DNA of 64,000 bases from Saprospiraceae bacterium. GTDB taxonomy: Bacteria > Bacteroidota > Bacteroidia > Chitinophagales > Saprospiraceae. This document shows, piece after piece, positions 45,287 through 54,371 of this stretch. Under the pieces are notes generated by a model, which saw only the letters and a program-made list of their open reading frames with translations, ran no database searches and was not told where the DNA came from. The translations under genes were made by a program, and so were the position numbers. Every line of letters begins with the position of its first letter. Within the stretch, counting starts at the first letter, position 1. Where the stretch lies: contig JADKGI010000001.1 of NCBI GenBank assembly GCA_016722285.1, forward strand, positions 62,001-126,000. Reading direction: 5' to 3'.

Positions 45287-46417
45287 TTATAGTCTTTGGC
45301 TTACTGATTTCAACATGTCCTTTTTCCAACCCGTAAAAGTCCCTGACTCTATCTGCTTTCTGCTTTCATTGACCAGCCAAAGGAAAAAACTCAGATTCTG
45401 GAGTGTAGCTATCTGTCCTCCTAACAATTCTTCTACTTTAAACAAATGCCTAAGATAAGCCTTGGAATGAAGTCTGCTGGTCTGTGCGGTACTTTCCGAA
45501 TCAATAGGGCTGAAATCGTCCTGCCATTTTGCATTTTTTATATTGATAATACCATTTTTAGTATAGATCATCCCGTGTCTGGCGTTTCTTGATGGCAATA
45601 CACAATCGAACATATCTATACCTAATGCTATACTTTCGAGAATGTTTTCTGGGAGGCCAACTCCCATCAGGTATCGTGGTTTGTCAGTCGGTAATATATC
45701 GCATACAAGCTCTGTCATCGCATACATATCATCATGTGGCTCTCCGACAGACAGACCCCCTATTGCATTCATATCCTGATGCTGAGCTGCTATAAATTCT
45801 GCCGACTCCTTCCTTAGATCAGGAAAAGTACTACCCTGCACGATAGGAGAAAATATCTGCCTGTACCCATAATTAGGTTCAGTTTCGCCAATCCTACCAA
45901 TGCACCTCTGCAACCAACGATGCGTCATTAGCATGGAATTTCGGGCATACTTGTACTCGCATGGATAATGTGTACACTCATCAAAAGCCATAATGATATC
46001 AGCACCTATTTGTCGCTGTATATCCATCACTGACTCCGGAGTGAAAAAATGCCTTGATCCGTCTATATGGGATTGAAATTTGACCCCTTCTTCGGTTATT
46101 TTACGCATCCCTTTTAGCGAATACACCTGATACCCTCCACTATCAGTCAGTATAGGTTTATGCCACTGCATAAAATTATGAAGTCCTCCTGCTTTCTGGA
46201 GAATTTCTGTACCAGGCCGAAGATAGAGGTGATAGGTATTGCCAAGTATGATCTGTGCATGGATGACTTCGTCCAGTTCATGCTGGTGTACACCTTTGAC
46301 TGTGCCCTGAGTGCCCACAGGCATAAATATAGGTGTTTTGATCTCTCCGTGAGCTGTGCTGATAATTCCTGCTCTCGCCTTACTGCCGCTATCTCGGTAT
46401 TCTATTTTAAATATCAT
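45287..46417 (-). CDS. tgt: tRNA-guanine transglycosylase lacking canonical zinc ligands
   Basis: A 376-residue Tgt, which exchanges the wobble guanine of GUN-anticodon tRNAs for a queuine precursor. Catalytic residues are present: Asp92 in TDSGGYQVYSL and Asp271 in MFDCVLPSRNARHG. Remarkably, the four zinc ligands of the Zymomonas enzyme (Cys318, Cys320, Cys323, His349) align with Ser309, Ala311, Ser314 and Gln340 here. The surrounding sequence is otherwise well conserved (SKAYLRHLF, NLSFFLWLV), so alignment is secure. Either this lineage stabilises the subdomain without zinc or the activity has changed. It follows rodA by one base and precedes lptG/F by 10. Confidence 0.93.
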   Translation of the reverse strand: MIFKIEYRDSGSKARAGIISTAHGEIKTPIFMPVGTQGTVKGVHQHELDEVIHAQIILGNTYHLYLRPGTEILQKAGGLHNFMQWHKPILTDSGGYQVYSLKGMRKITEEGVKFQSHIDGSRHFFTPESVMDIQRQIGADIIMAFDECTHYPCEYKYARNSMLMTHRWLQRCIGRIGETEPNYGYRQIFSPIVQGSTFPDLRKESAEFIAAQHQDMNAIGGLSVGEPHDDMYAMTELVCDILPTDKPRYLMGVGLPENILESIALGIDMFDCVLPSRNARHGMIYTKNGIINIKNAKWQDDFSPIDSESTAQTSRLHSKAYLRHLFKVEELLGGQIATLQNLSFFLWLVNESRKQIESGTFTGWKKDMLKSVSQRL

Positions 46418-46418
46418 A

Positions 46419-47279
46419 TTAGTTGGCTCTGTATCTGGCCATATCCATTTTGATCAGGACGGCTATCATAATGGAAAACGCAATCAGAGACGAACCGCCC
46501 TTGCTAATAAAGGGAAGCGGAATACCGATCACCGGAAGTAGTCCCATCGTCATGCCAATATTGAACATAAAATGGAAAAAAAGAATGCCAGCTACGCCAT
46601 AGGCATAATTTCTTATAAATTCAAGATTGGCTCTTTCGGCTATGATCACGCATCGTGTCAGCAATATGGTAAACAAAATTACCACCCCTACAATGCCAAT
46701 AAATCCCTGCTCTTCACCTATTGATGTAAAAATAAAATCTGTTGACTGCTCGGGCACATAATCCAGCTTTGTCATTTCTCCCTGTAGGAATCCCTTGCCC
46801 TGAAGGCCACCGGATCCTATGGCCATTTTTGACTGAAGGATGTTATATAGCGAGCCTCTTGGGTCACATTTTTCAGGCCGGAGCCAGACATTAATACGCT
46901 CTTGCTGATGTGGCTGCAGGAAATTTTCAAAAACATAACTCGCCGCATACCCAAATGAGGCTGCAATAATAATTAATGGCACAATCAAGCTTACTATTTT
47001 TACATTTCTCTTTCTGAACTCCAGAATCATAAACAGCACAAAGGCACTGGCAGCGGGTATCAGCACATACATTTTCTCATGCTGATACAACAAAAACAAG
47101 ATAGTCAGGAAGACAGCTCCGGTGATAATCAACGCTTTCCTGAATTTTTCAAGATCAAATATGAAGACAGCTGCCCCTAGAAACAGTAAAAAAATCATGA
47201 CCATAAACGGTCCATATATTAATGATAGTATGAATATGGCTGCCCCCCCTATGCCTGATATGATCACCCAGGGCGTCAT
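46419..47279 (-). CDS. rodA: RodA, C-terminal part (frameshifted)
   Basis: The downstream two-thirds of RodA, the SEDS peptidoglycan glycosyltransferase that works with an elongation PBP in cylinder growth. The frame begins inside the protein at MTPWVIISGIGG. It contains the catalytic loop (DPRGSLYNILQSKMAIGSGGLQGKG), FIFTSIGEEQGFIG and the last helices ending MGLLPVIGIPLPFISKGGSSLI, all intact and typical. The N-terminal piece lies in another frame (47276-47827); see that entry for the break. Confidence 0.88.
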   Translation of the reverse strand: MTPWVIISGIGGAAIFILSLIYGPFMVMIFLLFLGAAVFIFDLEKFRKALIITGAVFLTILFLLYQHEKMYVLIPAASAFVLFMILEFRKRNVKIVSLIVPLIIIAASFGYAASYVFENFLQPHQQERINVWLRPEKCDPRGSLYNILQSKMAIGSGGLQGKGFLQGEMTKLDYVPEQSTDFIFTSIGEEQGFIGIVGVVILFTILLTRCVIIAERANLEFIRNYAYGVAGILFFHFMFNIGMTMGLLPVIGIPLPFISKGGSSLIAFSIMIAVLIKMDMARYRAN

Positions 47280-47827
47280 GCCTCTCCGGTACAGCAGAAT
47301 AAAAAAGAAGTATATACTATGGCCGAGCCAAAATCAGGCTGAAGAAGTATCAATAAAGCCGGTGCCAGAAACAGCGCTATGGAAAGTAATATTACTTTGA
47401 AGTCCATGATGGTTGTCTTAAAAAAGCTCAGGTAGCTCGCTACCGCAATGGTTGTTCCGAATTTTGCCCATTCGGCGGGCTGAAAGGAGAAAAATCCAAA
47501 AGAAAACCACGCTTTTGCCCCATTGATTTCCTTTCCAAGAAACAGGACTAGGACCAATAATAACATCAAAAATCCATATATGGGAAAAGCAAGCGCATTC
47601 CAGAACTTCCAGTCGATGGTGAGTGCACTGATGAAAACAAAAACGGATAGTACTACCCAAGTCGTTTGGGCTCCGATTGGTGTCTTAATGTCCAGAAAAG
47701 CATATGGATTCTGTTCGTCATACAGGGTCGAAAATACCATAAACCAACCTATAACCAACAGGCTGAAGAATACTGAAAGTGTGATCCAGTCGTATGTTTT
47801 TGATTTCGAAAGGGCTCTTTGTGCCAT
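47276..47827 (-). CDS. rodA: RodA, N-terminal part (frameshifted)
   Basis: The first 183 residues of the frame, covering the early transmembrane helices (DWITLSVFFSLLVIGWFMVF, FVFISALTID) and NGAKAWFSFGFFSFQPAEWAK, a RodA/FtsW hallmark. The frame then runs into a short wrong tail and stops. Adding one A to the A6 run at 47301-47306 (one T on the coding strand) gives the continuous reading SFFILLYRRGMTPW and joins the C-terminal part. The total would be about 470 residues. The gene follows the SPOR gene by 7 bases. Confidence 0.88.
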   Translation of the reverse strand: MAQRALSKSKTYDWITLSVFFSLLVIGWFMVFSTLYDEQNPYAFLDIKTPIGAQTTWVVLSVFVFISALTIDWKFWNALAFPIYGFLMLLLVLVLFLGKEINGAKAWFSFGFFSFQPAEWAKFGTTIAVASYLSFFKTTIMDFKVILLSIALFLAPALLILLQPDFGSAIVYTSFLFCCTGEA

Positions 47828-47834
47828 CGGGTGA

Positions 47835-48245
47835 TTAGTTGCTAACCAGTGCTTTTTTACTTACATTATCATAAACAGGGGTGGCAGAAGGAAATGTTCT
47901 TTTCACTTCTAGTAAAAAAGGCATAAGTTTATTTTTATTTTCAAAGTAGCCTACTCGTACCTGATAGTATGGGGCAACGTGTTTCCAGTCTATATTCAGG
48001 CCGGGATACATCGCGCTGAAGGTTGATTTGGCATTTTCCATTTCACGTCTGTCATCTGTGGTTATAATTTGGATTCTCCACGCCTTGATGGTCTCGTTCG
48101 CTTTACCGTTCGCAACAAATTTTTCCATAAATCTATCTACTGAAGCAGACGTTTCTACATGGATATTCTTCTGACAGAATGCTCCCGTCAGAGCAAATAT
48201 GAAAAATGTAAACGTAAATAAAAATCGGCTCAATACAATTAGCAT
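47835..48245 (-). CDS. SPOR-domain protein
   Basis: A 136-residue exported protein starting at the ATG at 48245, which puts the signal peptide (MLIVLSRFLFTFTFFIFALTGAFCQ) at the N-terminus; a TTG 54 bases upstream is less likely. Residues about 50-125 form a SPOR domain (WRIQIITTDDRREMENAKSTF, YYQVRVGYFENKNKLMPFLLEVKRTFP), which binds denuded peptidoglycan strands. It lies 7 bases ahead of rodA, so it is probably the first gene of the SPOR-rodA-tgt-lpt operon, tying it to cell-wall growth. Confidence 0.83.
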   Translation of the reverse strand: MLIVLSRFLFTFTFFIFALTGAFCQKNIHVETSASVDRFMEKFVANGKANETIKAWRIQIITTDDRREMENAKSTFSAMYPGLNIDWKHVAPYYQVRVGYFENKNKLMPFLLEVKRTFPSATPVYDNVSKKALVSN

Positions 48246-48551
48246 GTTTAGGATGATGATTTTAATTTCGGGTATTTTGTATTTCAACCTGCCTGCCAAA
48301 GAATTTGTTCGGCAAGCAGGTGACTTGCAAACGAATTATTAATATGTTGTTAGAGTATGTTTAAATCACTTCTATCATTGTAACGCACAAAAGTAATAAA
48401 AATTACGATACATCACAGAAGATAGTTTACCTGTAACAGGAATTTAACCTTATAATAAATAAGGATAGCTAACCAATAAAACTAAAGATATTTAAATTTA
48501 TAATTTCATGCATTGATTACTAAGATTTCTGATCAATAGAGTAGATTTCAT

Positions 48552-49433
48552 TTACCCACGTGCTATGATCTCAAAGTGGACCTCATCTTTGTTGCCCCAC
48601 TGATCTGTCACAGTGAGTGTATGAGGTCCCGGAAGCAGATTCAACATACAATCATGCGGTGACTTACCAGTCATTATCCTGAAATCATTGTCAATAAACC
48701 AAAATAGCTTGGCCTCCCGGTTTCGGTGATAGGCTTTGGCAATCAATTCATTCTGTTTATCCGCATTTTCTTTTGGAAGAAATATTTTCATGCCCTGTTG
48801 CGGGTAAATAATCCGACAAGCTGTCCCCGAAGGCATACATGCGGCATCGTGCTCCGGAACAATTCTGTATTCTCCGTGTGCCTGTCTGTAATAATATTCC
48901 ATATACGATGGCAGAACAAAAAATGTATCCTTTTGGACAAGTTGCTCCTTGCATTCCGGTGAAATGCTGAGACCGTTTTTGTTAAGCCATACTTCCTGAT
49001 GGTAGGTACAATGCTGATATTTATAGGATGTTTTGTCGGTCGTGAATTTCTTTTTTATTTTGCAAAGCGGACCTGCCATCTTACCGCTCTCGGCACACAA
49101 TGTTATGGTCTCTTGCTTCGAATATACCGGCGGATGAGCAAACCATTGATTTTCGGGTAGTGAATTAAATATTTTAAACATAACGGGGGCTGCTTTGGAT
49201 AGTCCGGTCAGGTCAAATCTGCCTTCGCCACCCTCATTTCCGATCCATACCCCGACCATATATCTGCCATTAAATCCCATTGCCCAGGCGTCTTTATGCC
49301 CGTAGCTGGTTCCCGTTTTCCATGCTATTTTATAATCCGTCCCATATAGTTGCCAAGATTTTTCTTCACGAGGACGGGTAAGATCAGACATCGCTTTGGC
49401 TACGTGATCCATGGTGGCTGGTGAAAAAGGCAA
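48552..49433 (-). CDS. pbpC: Penicillin-binding protein 1C, C-terminal part (frameshifted)
   Basis: The C-terminal third of PBP1C. It carries the end of the transpeptidase domain with the KTG motif (AWKTGTSYGHKDAWAMG) and the C-terminal BiPBP_C domain (LFWFIDNDFRI, LLPGPHTLTVTDQWGN). It begins at MPFSPATMDHVAKAM, a region that in PBP1C follows directly on the middle fragment. Adding one base to the T6 run at 49439-49444 on the plus strand joins the two frames as LKKTSLPFSPATMDH. Full-length PBP1C would be about 772 residues, as usual. Confidence 0.87.
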   Translation of the reverse strand: MPFSPATMDHVAKAMSDLTRPREEKSWQLYGTDYKIAWKTGTSYGHKDAWAMGFNGRYMVGVWIGNEGGEGRFDLTGLSKAAPVMFKIFNSLPENQWFAHPPVYSKQETITLCAESGKMAGPLCKIKKKFTTDKTSYKYQHCTYHQEVWLNKNGLSISPECKEQLVQKDTFFVLPSYMEYYYRQAHGEYRIVPEHDAACMPSGTACRIIYPQQGMKIFLPKENADKQNELIAKAYHRNREAKLFWFIDNDFRIMTGKSPHDCMLNLLPGPHTLTVTDQWGNKDEVHFEIIARG

Positions 49434-50574
49434 ACTTGTTTTTTAAAGTGACTTCCGGCTTTTCCAAAAGAATCTGTACAGGTTTGAAAGGATCAGATAT
49501 ACCGACATAATTTTGAGCAAGACCTTTATAAATCCGGCTTAAATCCCACAAAGATGATTCGCCGCCACCAAGGATGATACTCAATCCATAATAGTCGGCT
49601 CCTTTATCCAGATATGCGATACCCAAAGTCCTGATTATATCATAAAATCCTTGTAATCCTACCGTATTGAGTACCCTGACAGCAGGTACATTCAGTGATT
49701 GTATAAGCATCTCTTCAAAAGGGACAGCGCCGCGATACTTTTTATCAAAATTCTCTGGTTGAAAATCACCTATTGATGTCGGTATGTCTGCGATCATTTC
49801 ATTAGGCAGAAATTGAGCCATCTCCAGTGCATATGCATAAAGCAATGGCTTCAGGAGACTCCCGTAACTGCGTGGAGATTGTGCCACATCAACATATGAA
49901 AATGAAGACGAAAGGTCCGGCGCATTGCCATGATAGGCAAGCACTTTATTTTTTTGGATGTCAATCACGACAACTGCCATATTTCTGATGTCATCCGGTC
50001 GCAAAAACGCAGACTCTCGCTCCAGCAGCTCATATGTCCTTAACTGCATACCGGATGGAAGGGTTGTCCTGAAAATATATTTATCCGGATATTTACTTTT
50101 AAGATATGAAAGCAAATGATACGCATATTGAGGCAAAGTCTTAGTTTCGCCCGGCAAATCTTCACCCAGATACAATTCAAGTTCGGAATGGTCAAAATAT
50201 CCTTTTCTATTCAACTTTCGTAAAAGGAAATCTCTCTTTTGCCTGAGGACATGGCGGTTTTTTGTGAGATTGGCATATGATGGCCCATTGGGCATGACAG
50301 CCAGTAAGGCATATTCCGCCCAGGATAGTTTTTCGACCGACCTGCCGAAATATCGCAGTGAAGCAGCCTTTATTCCAATCGTGTTTCCTCCGAAAGGAGC
50401 AATTTCACACCATTCGCGGAGGATCGTTTTATCACTGGTGATCAGACTGTACTTGATAGCACTTAATGTTTCGTATATTTTGTTGCGCACATTTCTTCGG
50501 GCATTTCTGTTTTTCATACGCATGACCTGCATAGGTATCGTACTTGCACCACGAAGAGTTTTACCTGATTTCAC
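49384..50574 (-). CDS. pbpC: Penicillin-binding protein 1C, middle part (frameshifted)
   Basis: The central part of PBP1C, with the rest of the glycosyltransferase domain (LRGASTIPMQVMRM, AEYALLAVMPNGPS) and most of the transpeptidase domain. The catalytic SxxK is in SYGSLLKPLLYAYAL and the SxN motif in QSLNVPAVRVL. True coding extends from about 50615 to 49445; outside this the frame is lost at each end. The start at 50574 is only the first Met inside the fragment. PBP1C is a bifunctional class A peptidoglycan synthase anchored in the inner membrane. Confidence 0.87.
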   Translation of the reverse strand: MKSGKTLRGASTIPMQVMRMKNRNARRNVRNKIYETLSAIKYSLITSDKTILREWCEIAPFGGNTIGIKAASLRYFGRSVEKLSWAEYALLAVMPNGPSYANLTKNRHVLRQKRDFLLRKLNRKGYFDHSELELYLGEDLPGETKTLPQYAYHLLSYLKSKYPDKYIFRTTLPSGMQLRTYELLERESAFLRPDDIRNMAVVVIDIQKNKVLAYHGNAPDLSSSFSYVDVAQSPRSYGSLLKPLLYAYALEMAQFLPNEMIADIPTSIGDFQPENFDKKYRGAVPFEEMLIQSLNVPAVRVLNTVGLQGFYDIIRTLGIAYLDKGADYYGLSIILGGGESSLWDLSRIYKGLAQNYVGISDPFKPVQILLEKPEVTLKNKFAFFTSHHGSRSQSDV

Positions 50575-50609
50575 ATTTGCAGCAAGTGCTTTGATGATGG
50601 CAACAGGAT

Positions 50610-50870
50610 TTATTCAGGATGAAATGCAAAATATTCATCTTCATATATTATGATACACTTTTTCAGGTTTTCGGGTATGTCCTCATCCATCGGAAAACAC
50701 CATTGTTGTTCAGATGAAGTGGTTGCCGAAAGCAACACATTATCCGAACTATACAGTACCCTGCTGTAAGATGGTTTATAATGCGGAAGAGGTGCGACGA
50801 CCCAAGCTAATATCAACACGAATATTGCTATAATTATACTCCTGCCAATATTACTTTTATTGATGTACAA
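50610..50870 (-). CDS. pbpC: Penicillin-binding protein 1C, N-terminal part (frameshifted)
   Basis: The first 86 codons of PBP1C, beginning at TTG (no ATG is available and a stop lies 18 bases upstream). It has the membrane anchor (IIIAIFVLILAWVVAPL) and the start of the glycosyltransferase domain with the catalytic Glu in IIYEDEYFAFHP. The frame then stops. Adding one base at the C at 50615 gives the canonical HPGINPVAIIKAL and leads into the middle fragment. A TACTTTTG box on the minus strand at 50891-50898 lies 20 bases upstream of the start. Confidence 0.82.
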   Translation of the reverse strand: MYINKSNIGRSIIIAIFVLILAWVVAPLPHYKPSYSRVLYSSDNVLLSATTSSEQQWCFPMDEDIPENLKKCIIIYEDEYFAFHPE

Positions 50871-50890
50871 TAGGAAAAAATTTCAGACTT

Positions 50891-50898
50891 CAAAAGTA
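50891..50898 (-). promoter_or_regulatory. Candidate -7 box (TACTTTTG) for pbpC
   Basis: The plus-strand CAAAAGTA reads TACTTTTG on the minus strand, matching TAnnTTTG, 20 bases before the pbpC TTG start. It supports that unusual start. Confidence 0.4.
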
Positions 50899-51085
50899 AG
50901 AAAAAAGGGATGATTTTATGAGTTACTGATCAAGGATTGATTCGTTATATATTTTTTGCTCTGAATAGGTTTTATTAAAAAATTGCTAGTTGCTTATTTT
51001 GCCTACCCATTTCTATGGCAAATTTAAAAAATCAAACAGATTAATTTTGCTTGAAAAAAACCACAAAAAAAAAGTGAAAAATGGT

Positions 51086-52375
51086 TTACTTCGTTTTATG
51101 CTCATCAAACCAACCGATGATATAGGCTACTTTTCTCAGCAGGTTGCTCGGATGGGAAGTCATCTCATGGCCTTCCCCAACGATGCGTACCATAGCCGCT
51201 TCAACTCCTCTGAGTTTCAGTGCCTGATAATACTGTTCACTTTCGCTGATGGGGGTACGATGGTCAAGATCCCCGGTGAGCAGAAGTGTTGGCGTCTTTA
51301 CATTTCCTACCAGAGAGATAGGCGAGCGATTTAAGTATTGCATCGGATCTTCCCATGGCATCTTGCTAAACCAGTATTTGCTGAAAAAAGGATATTGATC
51401 AGCCGTAAGGGTATGTGTGTACCAGTTTATGACGGGTTTTGCTACTACTGCGGCAGTAAATCTGTTTGTTTTTCCTATACTCCATGCTGTGAGTACGCCA
51501 CCGCCACTGCCACCGGTGATATACAGGCGGCTCACATCGGTATATCCTTTGGCGATGACAAAGTCAACACAATCCATCAGATCATTGTAATCTTCGCTCG
51601 GATAATTATGATTGATATAAGCCGAAAAATCTGCTCCATAACTCGTACTTCCACGTGGATTGGTATAAACAATGACGTAGCCCTGTGATGCCATCAGCTG
51701 AAGCTCCGGACTGAAACCCGGCCCGTAAGCAGCATATGGTCCGCCGTGAATCTCAAGAATTAACGGATATTTTTTTGACGAATCAAAATCAGGAGGCGTA
51801 AGTATCCATCCCTGGGTTTTAAAATTATCCACACTGGATTTGGTCCAAAATTCTTCGACTTTTCCCATTTTTTTAGCCAATAATAATTGCTTATTCAAGT
51901 GGGTAATCTGCATTTCAGGCACCGGATTACGGAATTGTCCTGTCACCAATTCTGCCGGTGACTGACCTGAAGTTTTGGAATACACATACCTTCCGGTTTT
52001 GGAGACTGAAAAATATCCTCCGCTATAAGGTCTGCCTGTATTGGCACCACCCAAACCTTCAGCCATATTGGTAATAGCCCCATCCATATTTATATTGGCC
52101 AGCTTACTCACTCCGTATTCATCATAAATAAAAAATATGGACTTGCAGTCATCATGCCATTTTAAATTTCCCGGATCTCTGTCGAGACCTGAAGTCAATA
52201 TTTTTGCCCCTTGTCCACTTCTGTCCGTGACATATATTTCAGGCTGCTGGTAGCCCAGAAACTTATCTTCAAATCCTGTGTAAGCTAGCCACTTTCCGTC
52301 CGGCGAGATACAAACACTATTATAGGGTCCTCTTTTTTCTGTGATCTGCTTTATGGTTCCGGAAGTCACATCCAT
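51086..52375 (-). CDS. S9 prolyl oligopeptidase-type peptidase, catalytic part (frameshifted)
   Basis: The C-terminal part of an acylaminoacyl-peptidase/DPP4-like S9 protease. It contains the last propeller blades (PDGKWLAYTGFEDKF, KWHDDCKSIFFIYDEYG) and the alpha/beta-hydrolase domain (from about residue 195). The catalytic triad is Ser in TGGSGGGVLTAW, Asp in LTGDLDHRTP and His in GEGHEMTSHP. It starts in mid-protein at MDVTSGTIKQ. The N-terminal propeller lies in the neighbouring frame. Joined, the protein would be about 680 residues, exported, and would cleave oligopeptides in the periplasm. Confidence 0.88.
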   Translation of the reverse strand: MDVTSGTIKQITEKRGPYNSVCISPDGKWLAYTGFEDKFLGYQQPEIYVTDRSGQGAKILTSGLDRDPGNLKWHDDCKSIFFIYDEYGVSKLANINMDGAITNMAEGLGGANTGRPYSGGYFSVSKTGRYVYSKTSGQSPAELVTGQFRNPVPEMQITHLNKQLLLAKKMGKVEEFWTKSSVDNFKTQGWILTPPDFDSSKKYPLILEIHGGPYAAYGPGFSPELQLMASQGYVIVYTNPRGSTSYGADFSAYINHNYPSEDYNDLMDCVDFVIAKGYTDVSRLYITGGSGGGVLTAWSIGKTNRFTAAVVAKPVINWYTHTLTADQYPFFSKYWFSKMPWEDPMQYLNRSPISLVGNVKTPTLLLTGDLDHRTPISESEQYYQALKLRGVEAAMVRIVGEGHEMTSHPSNLLRKVAYIIGWFDEHKTK

Positions 52376-53121
52376 TTCATATATTCTTTCATTATTGATA
52401 TCAATGTCTTTTGACGGGTAAAATCGGATGTAAACAGGATAGATTTTCCATCAGGCGTCCATTGTGCCTGGTCATGATCTGCTTTTTTCGTCGTCAGTTG
52501 TCGGGGTGCTCCGCCTTCAGCCTGGATGACAAAAAGGTGTGTATATGACTCCCTTGCTTCAACAGGTGTTCCATCGCGTTTGTAGCTGACATGTCGGATG
52601 ACTTTAGCAGAAGTAGCCCATGTTGCACCTTCCGGAGGTGAAGGGACCTTGCCTATGACAGGTAGTGGTTCGTCGATCGATCTTGAAAACAAGATCATGG
52701 TTCCGTCCGGAGACCATTTTAGATTGAAAGGGGCTGAACTCAGGTTAGTGACTGATGTGGTCTTACCGGTGTCCATCCACCGTACGAAAAGCTGAGATTT
52801 GCCTTCTTCACTGGAAGTATAGGCGATACGTTTTCCATCGGGTGACCACTGGACGGAAGAATAATTATTTTTTCCTGATGTCAGCGGTTCGTGTTTACTA
52901 CCGTCGGGTTTGATATACCATAAATTGGAATATCGCTTGTCAGTCATGATGTCATACTGTATCCGGGTATAAACGATATGCTCTCCGTCCGGCGATATGG
53001 AAGCACCATCGGCAAACTGAAGATCATACACATCATGGTAGCTGAAAAAATCTGACTGCGCATACCCGTTAAAGGTTAACAAACAGAAGTATGAAATCAG
53101 AACAAGTAAAAAACGATTCAT
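52366..53121 (-). CDS. S9 prolyl oligopeptidase-type peptidase, N-terminal propeller part (frameshifted)
   Basis: The N-terminal part, with a signal peptide (MNRFLLVLISYFCLL, ending NGYAQ) and TolB-like WD/propeller repeats, each with a SPDG turn (SISPDGEHIVYTR, WSPDGKRIAYTSS, WSPDGTMILFSR, WTPDGKSILFTSD). I use the ATG at 53121; a TTG at 53145 would overlap the TACCTTTG promoter box. The frame ends in about 18 wrong residues. One added base in the T4 run at 52409-52412 gives the continuous reading RQKDIDINNERIYEMDVTSG into the catalytic part. Confidence 0.87.
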   Translation of the reverse strand: MNRFLLVLISYFCLLTFNGYAQSDFFSYHDVYDLQFADGASISPDGEHIVYTRIQYDIMTDKRYSNLWYIKPDGSKHEPLTSGKNNYSSVQWSPDGKRIAYTSSEEGKSQLFVRWMDTGKTTSVTNLSSAPFNLKWSPDGTMILFSRSIDEPLPVIGKVPSPPEGATWATSAKVIRHVSYKRDGTPVEARESYTHLFVIQAEGGAPRQLTTKKADHDQAQWTPDGKSILFTSDFTRQKTLISIMKEYMKWM

Positions 53122-53142
53122 GATTGTTGATTTAATTTTTTT

Positions 53143-53150
53143 CAAAGGTA
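53143..53150 (-). promoter_or_regulatory. Candidate -7 box (TACCTTTG) for the S9 peptidase
   Basis: Plus-strand CAAAGGTA reads TACCTTTG on the minus strand, fitting TAnnTTTG 21 bases before the ATG at 53121 and excluding the upstream TTG as start. Confidence 0.4.
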
Positions 53151-53362
53151 AGTGTTTGATTTTAAAATTTACAAAATATCATTAGGGATACAGGAATGAC
53201 GAAATACGATTTACAAATAAAAGCCAATATGCTAACATATCAATATGCTAATACGCTAATTTATGAAATACCAACTTCTATCGTACTTAGATTCTAGTAA
53301 CAAATGCAACTTTTGGAGATGATATGGTAAAAAAAAGTTGAAATGAATAATACATTTTACCC

Positions 53363-54031
53363 TCATTCAGTTTCTTCAAAAAACTTTATTTCGGTTTCAT
53401 AAGCAGCCTTTTCTATATCTTCCTTATCAACCCAATATCTAGAGGTGATCATCTCATAGTTGTTTTCCCCTTTATGACTGAACAGCCAGATAATTTTAGA
53501 TGCATCCCCAAATTCTACATTGCCATCTATTTGGTCGGCATATAATCTCAAAATAATGCTCCGGTCACTTAGCCCCGCAGCTAATGCTTTGGTCAATACT
53601 TCCTTGTTCACTTCTGTTTCGTCTTCTATTTCAGCCTTCAATTCCAATTCAATGATGGATGCTTCCGTATTGGGGAATGTACCGTTATAAGCTTTAAACA
53701 AAAGCTGATTGATATTAAACAGATCGTAGTGAAATGCGGGATCCCGATATTGTTCGGCTATCTTATCTTCTATCATTTCGTGGCTTATGGATTGGATTTG
53801 ACCTTCTGTCAGCTGATCTCCCAGCTTATAAGTCAATAATATCTCAGCTGCTTCATTCGGTTCAAAATCTGAAATGGCCATAAAAAGATATTCTCTTAAG
53901 TTTTCGGGTTTTATTTTATCAGCGTCGGGGAAATCCACTTTCTCTAATAAATAAATGAAGTCGGCGTCACTCCAATAAAAATCAAATTCGTTGACTGTCT
54001 TTATATTATTAATATTTACGTTTACTTTCAT
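53363..54031 (-). CDS. Hypothetical acidic protein
   Basis: A 222-residue soluble, strongly acidic protein without signal peptide or membrane span. It starts MKVNVNINNIKTVNEFDFYWSD and contains helical acidic stretches (DFEPNEAAEILLTYKLGDQL, ELELKAEIEDETEVNKEVL) and a C-terminal part with alternating strands (KIIWLFSHKGENNYEMITSRYW). I do not recognise a family. Length, uninterrupted frame and base composition like neighbouring genes make it a real gene. It is divergent from the membrane protein gene at 54372. Confidence 0.75.
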   Translation of the reverse strand: MKVNVNINNIKTVNEFDFYWSDADFIYLLEKVDFPDADKIKPENLREYLFMAISDFEPNEAAEILLTYKLGDQLTEGQIQSISHEMIEDKIAEQYRDPAFHYDLFNINQLLFKAYNGTFPNTEASIIELELKAEIEDETEVNKEVLTKALAAGLSDRSIILRLYADQIDGNVEFGDASKIIWLFSHKGENNYEMITSRYWVDKEDIEKAAYETEIKFFEETE

Positions 54032-54371
54032 GATGTTATATTTGCAATGTTATGTAATCTTTTTTCTATTGAAGTGTCACTTTGCTGTGCAGATCTGTTC
54101 AATTTGACGACGAAGGTACCTTTTTGACACGTGATATTAATAAAGTAATCAAAATTTGTAAAATAACGTGAAAATTCATTTTAAAATTGCAAATAACACT
54201 TCACTCTTTATCTAACTCACAAAGGAAAATATACTGTCTTTTTCGGCATTTTTGCAATAAAGATACTTTCTTGAAAATTACGCATTCAGACTATATAAAA
54301 TTACTTTTCAAGATGTACATTTTTAATCCATTCAAACATATATTTGTACTTCAAAAGTCAACCACCAATCA
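54032..54371. other. Divergent promoter region, about 340 bases
   Basis: AT-rich spacer between two divergent hypothetical genes. A candidate box for the rightward gene lies at 54339-54346; nothing else could be recognised. Confidence 0.4.
54339..54346 (+). promoter_or_regulatory. Candidate -7 box (TATATTTG)
   Basis: TATATTTG fits TAnnTTTG and lies 25 bases before the ATG at 54372. Confidence 0.4.

Noticed and set aside
47276..47310. Programmed ribosomal frameshifting in rodA
   Set aside because: The T6 run could be slippery, but similar one-base breaks occur in many unrelated genes nearby, so a sequence error explains all of them better.
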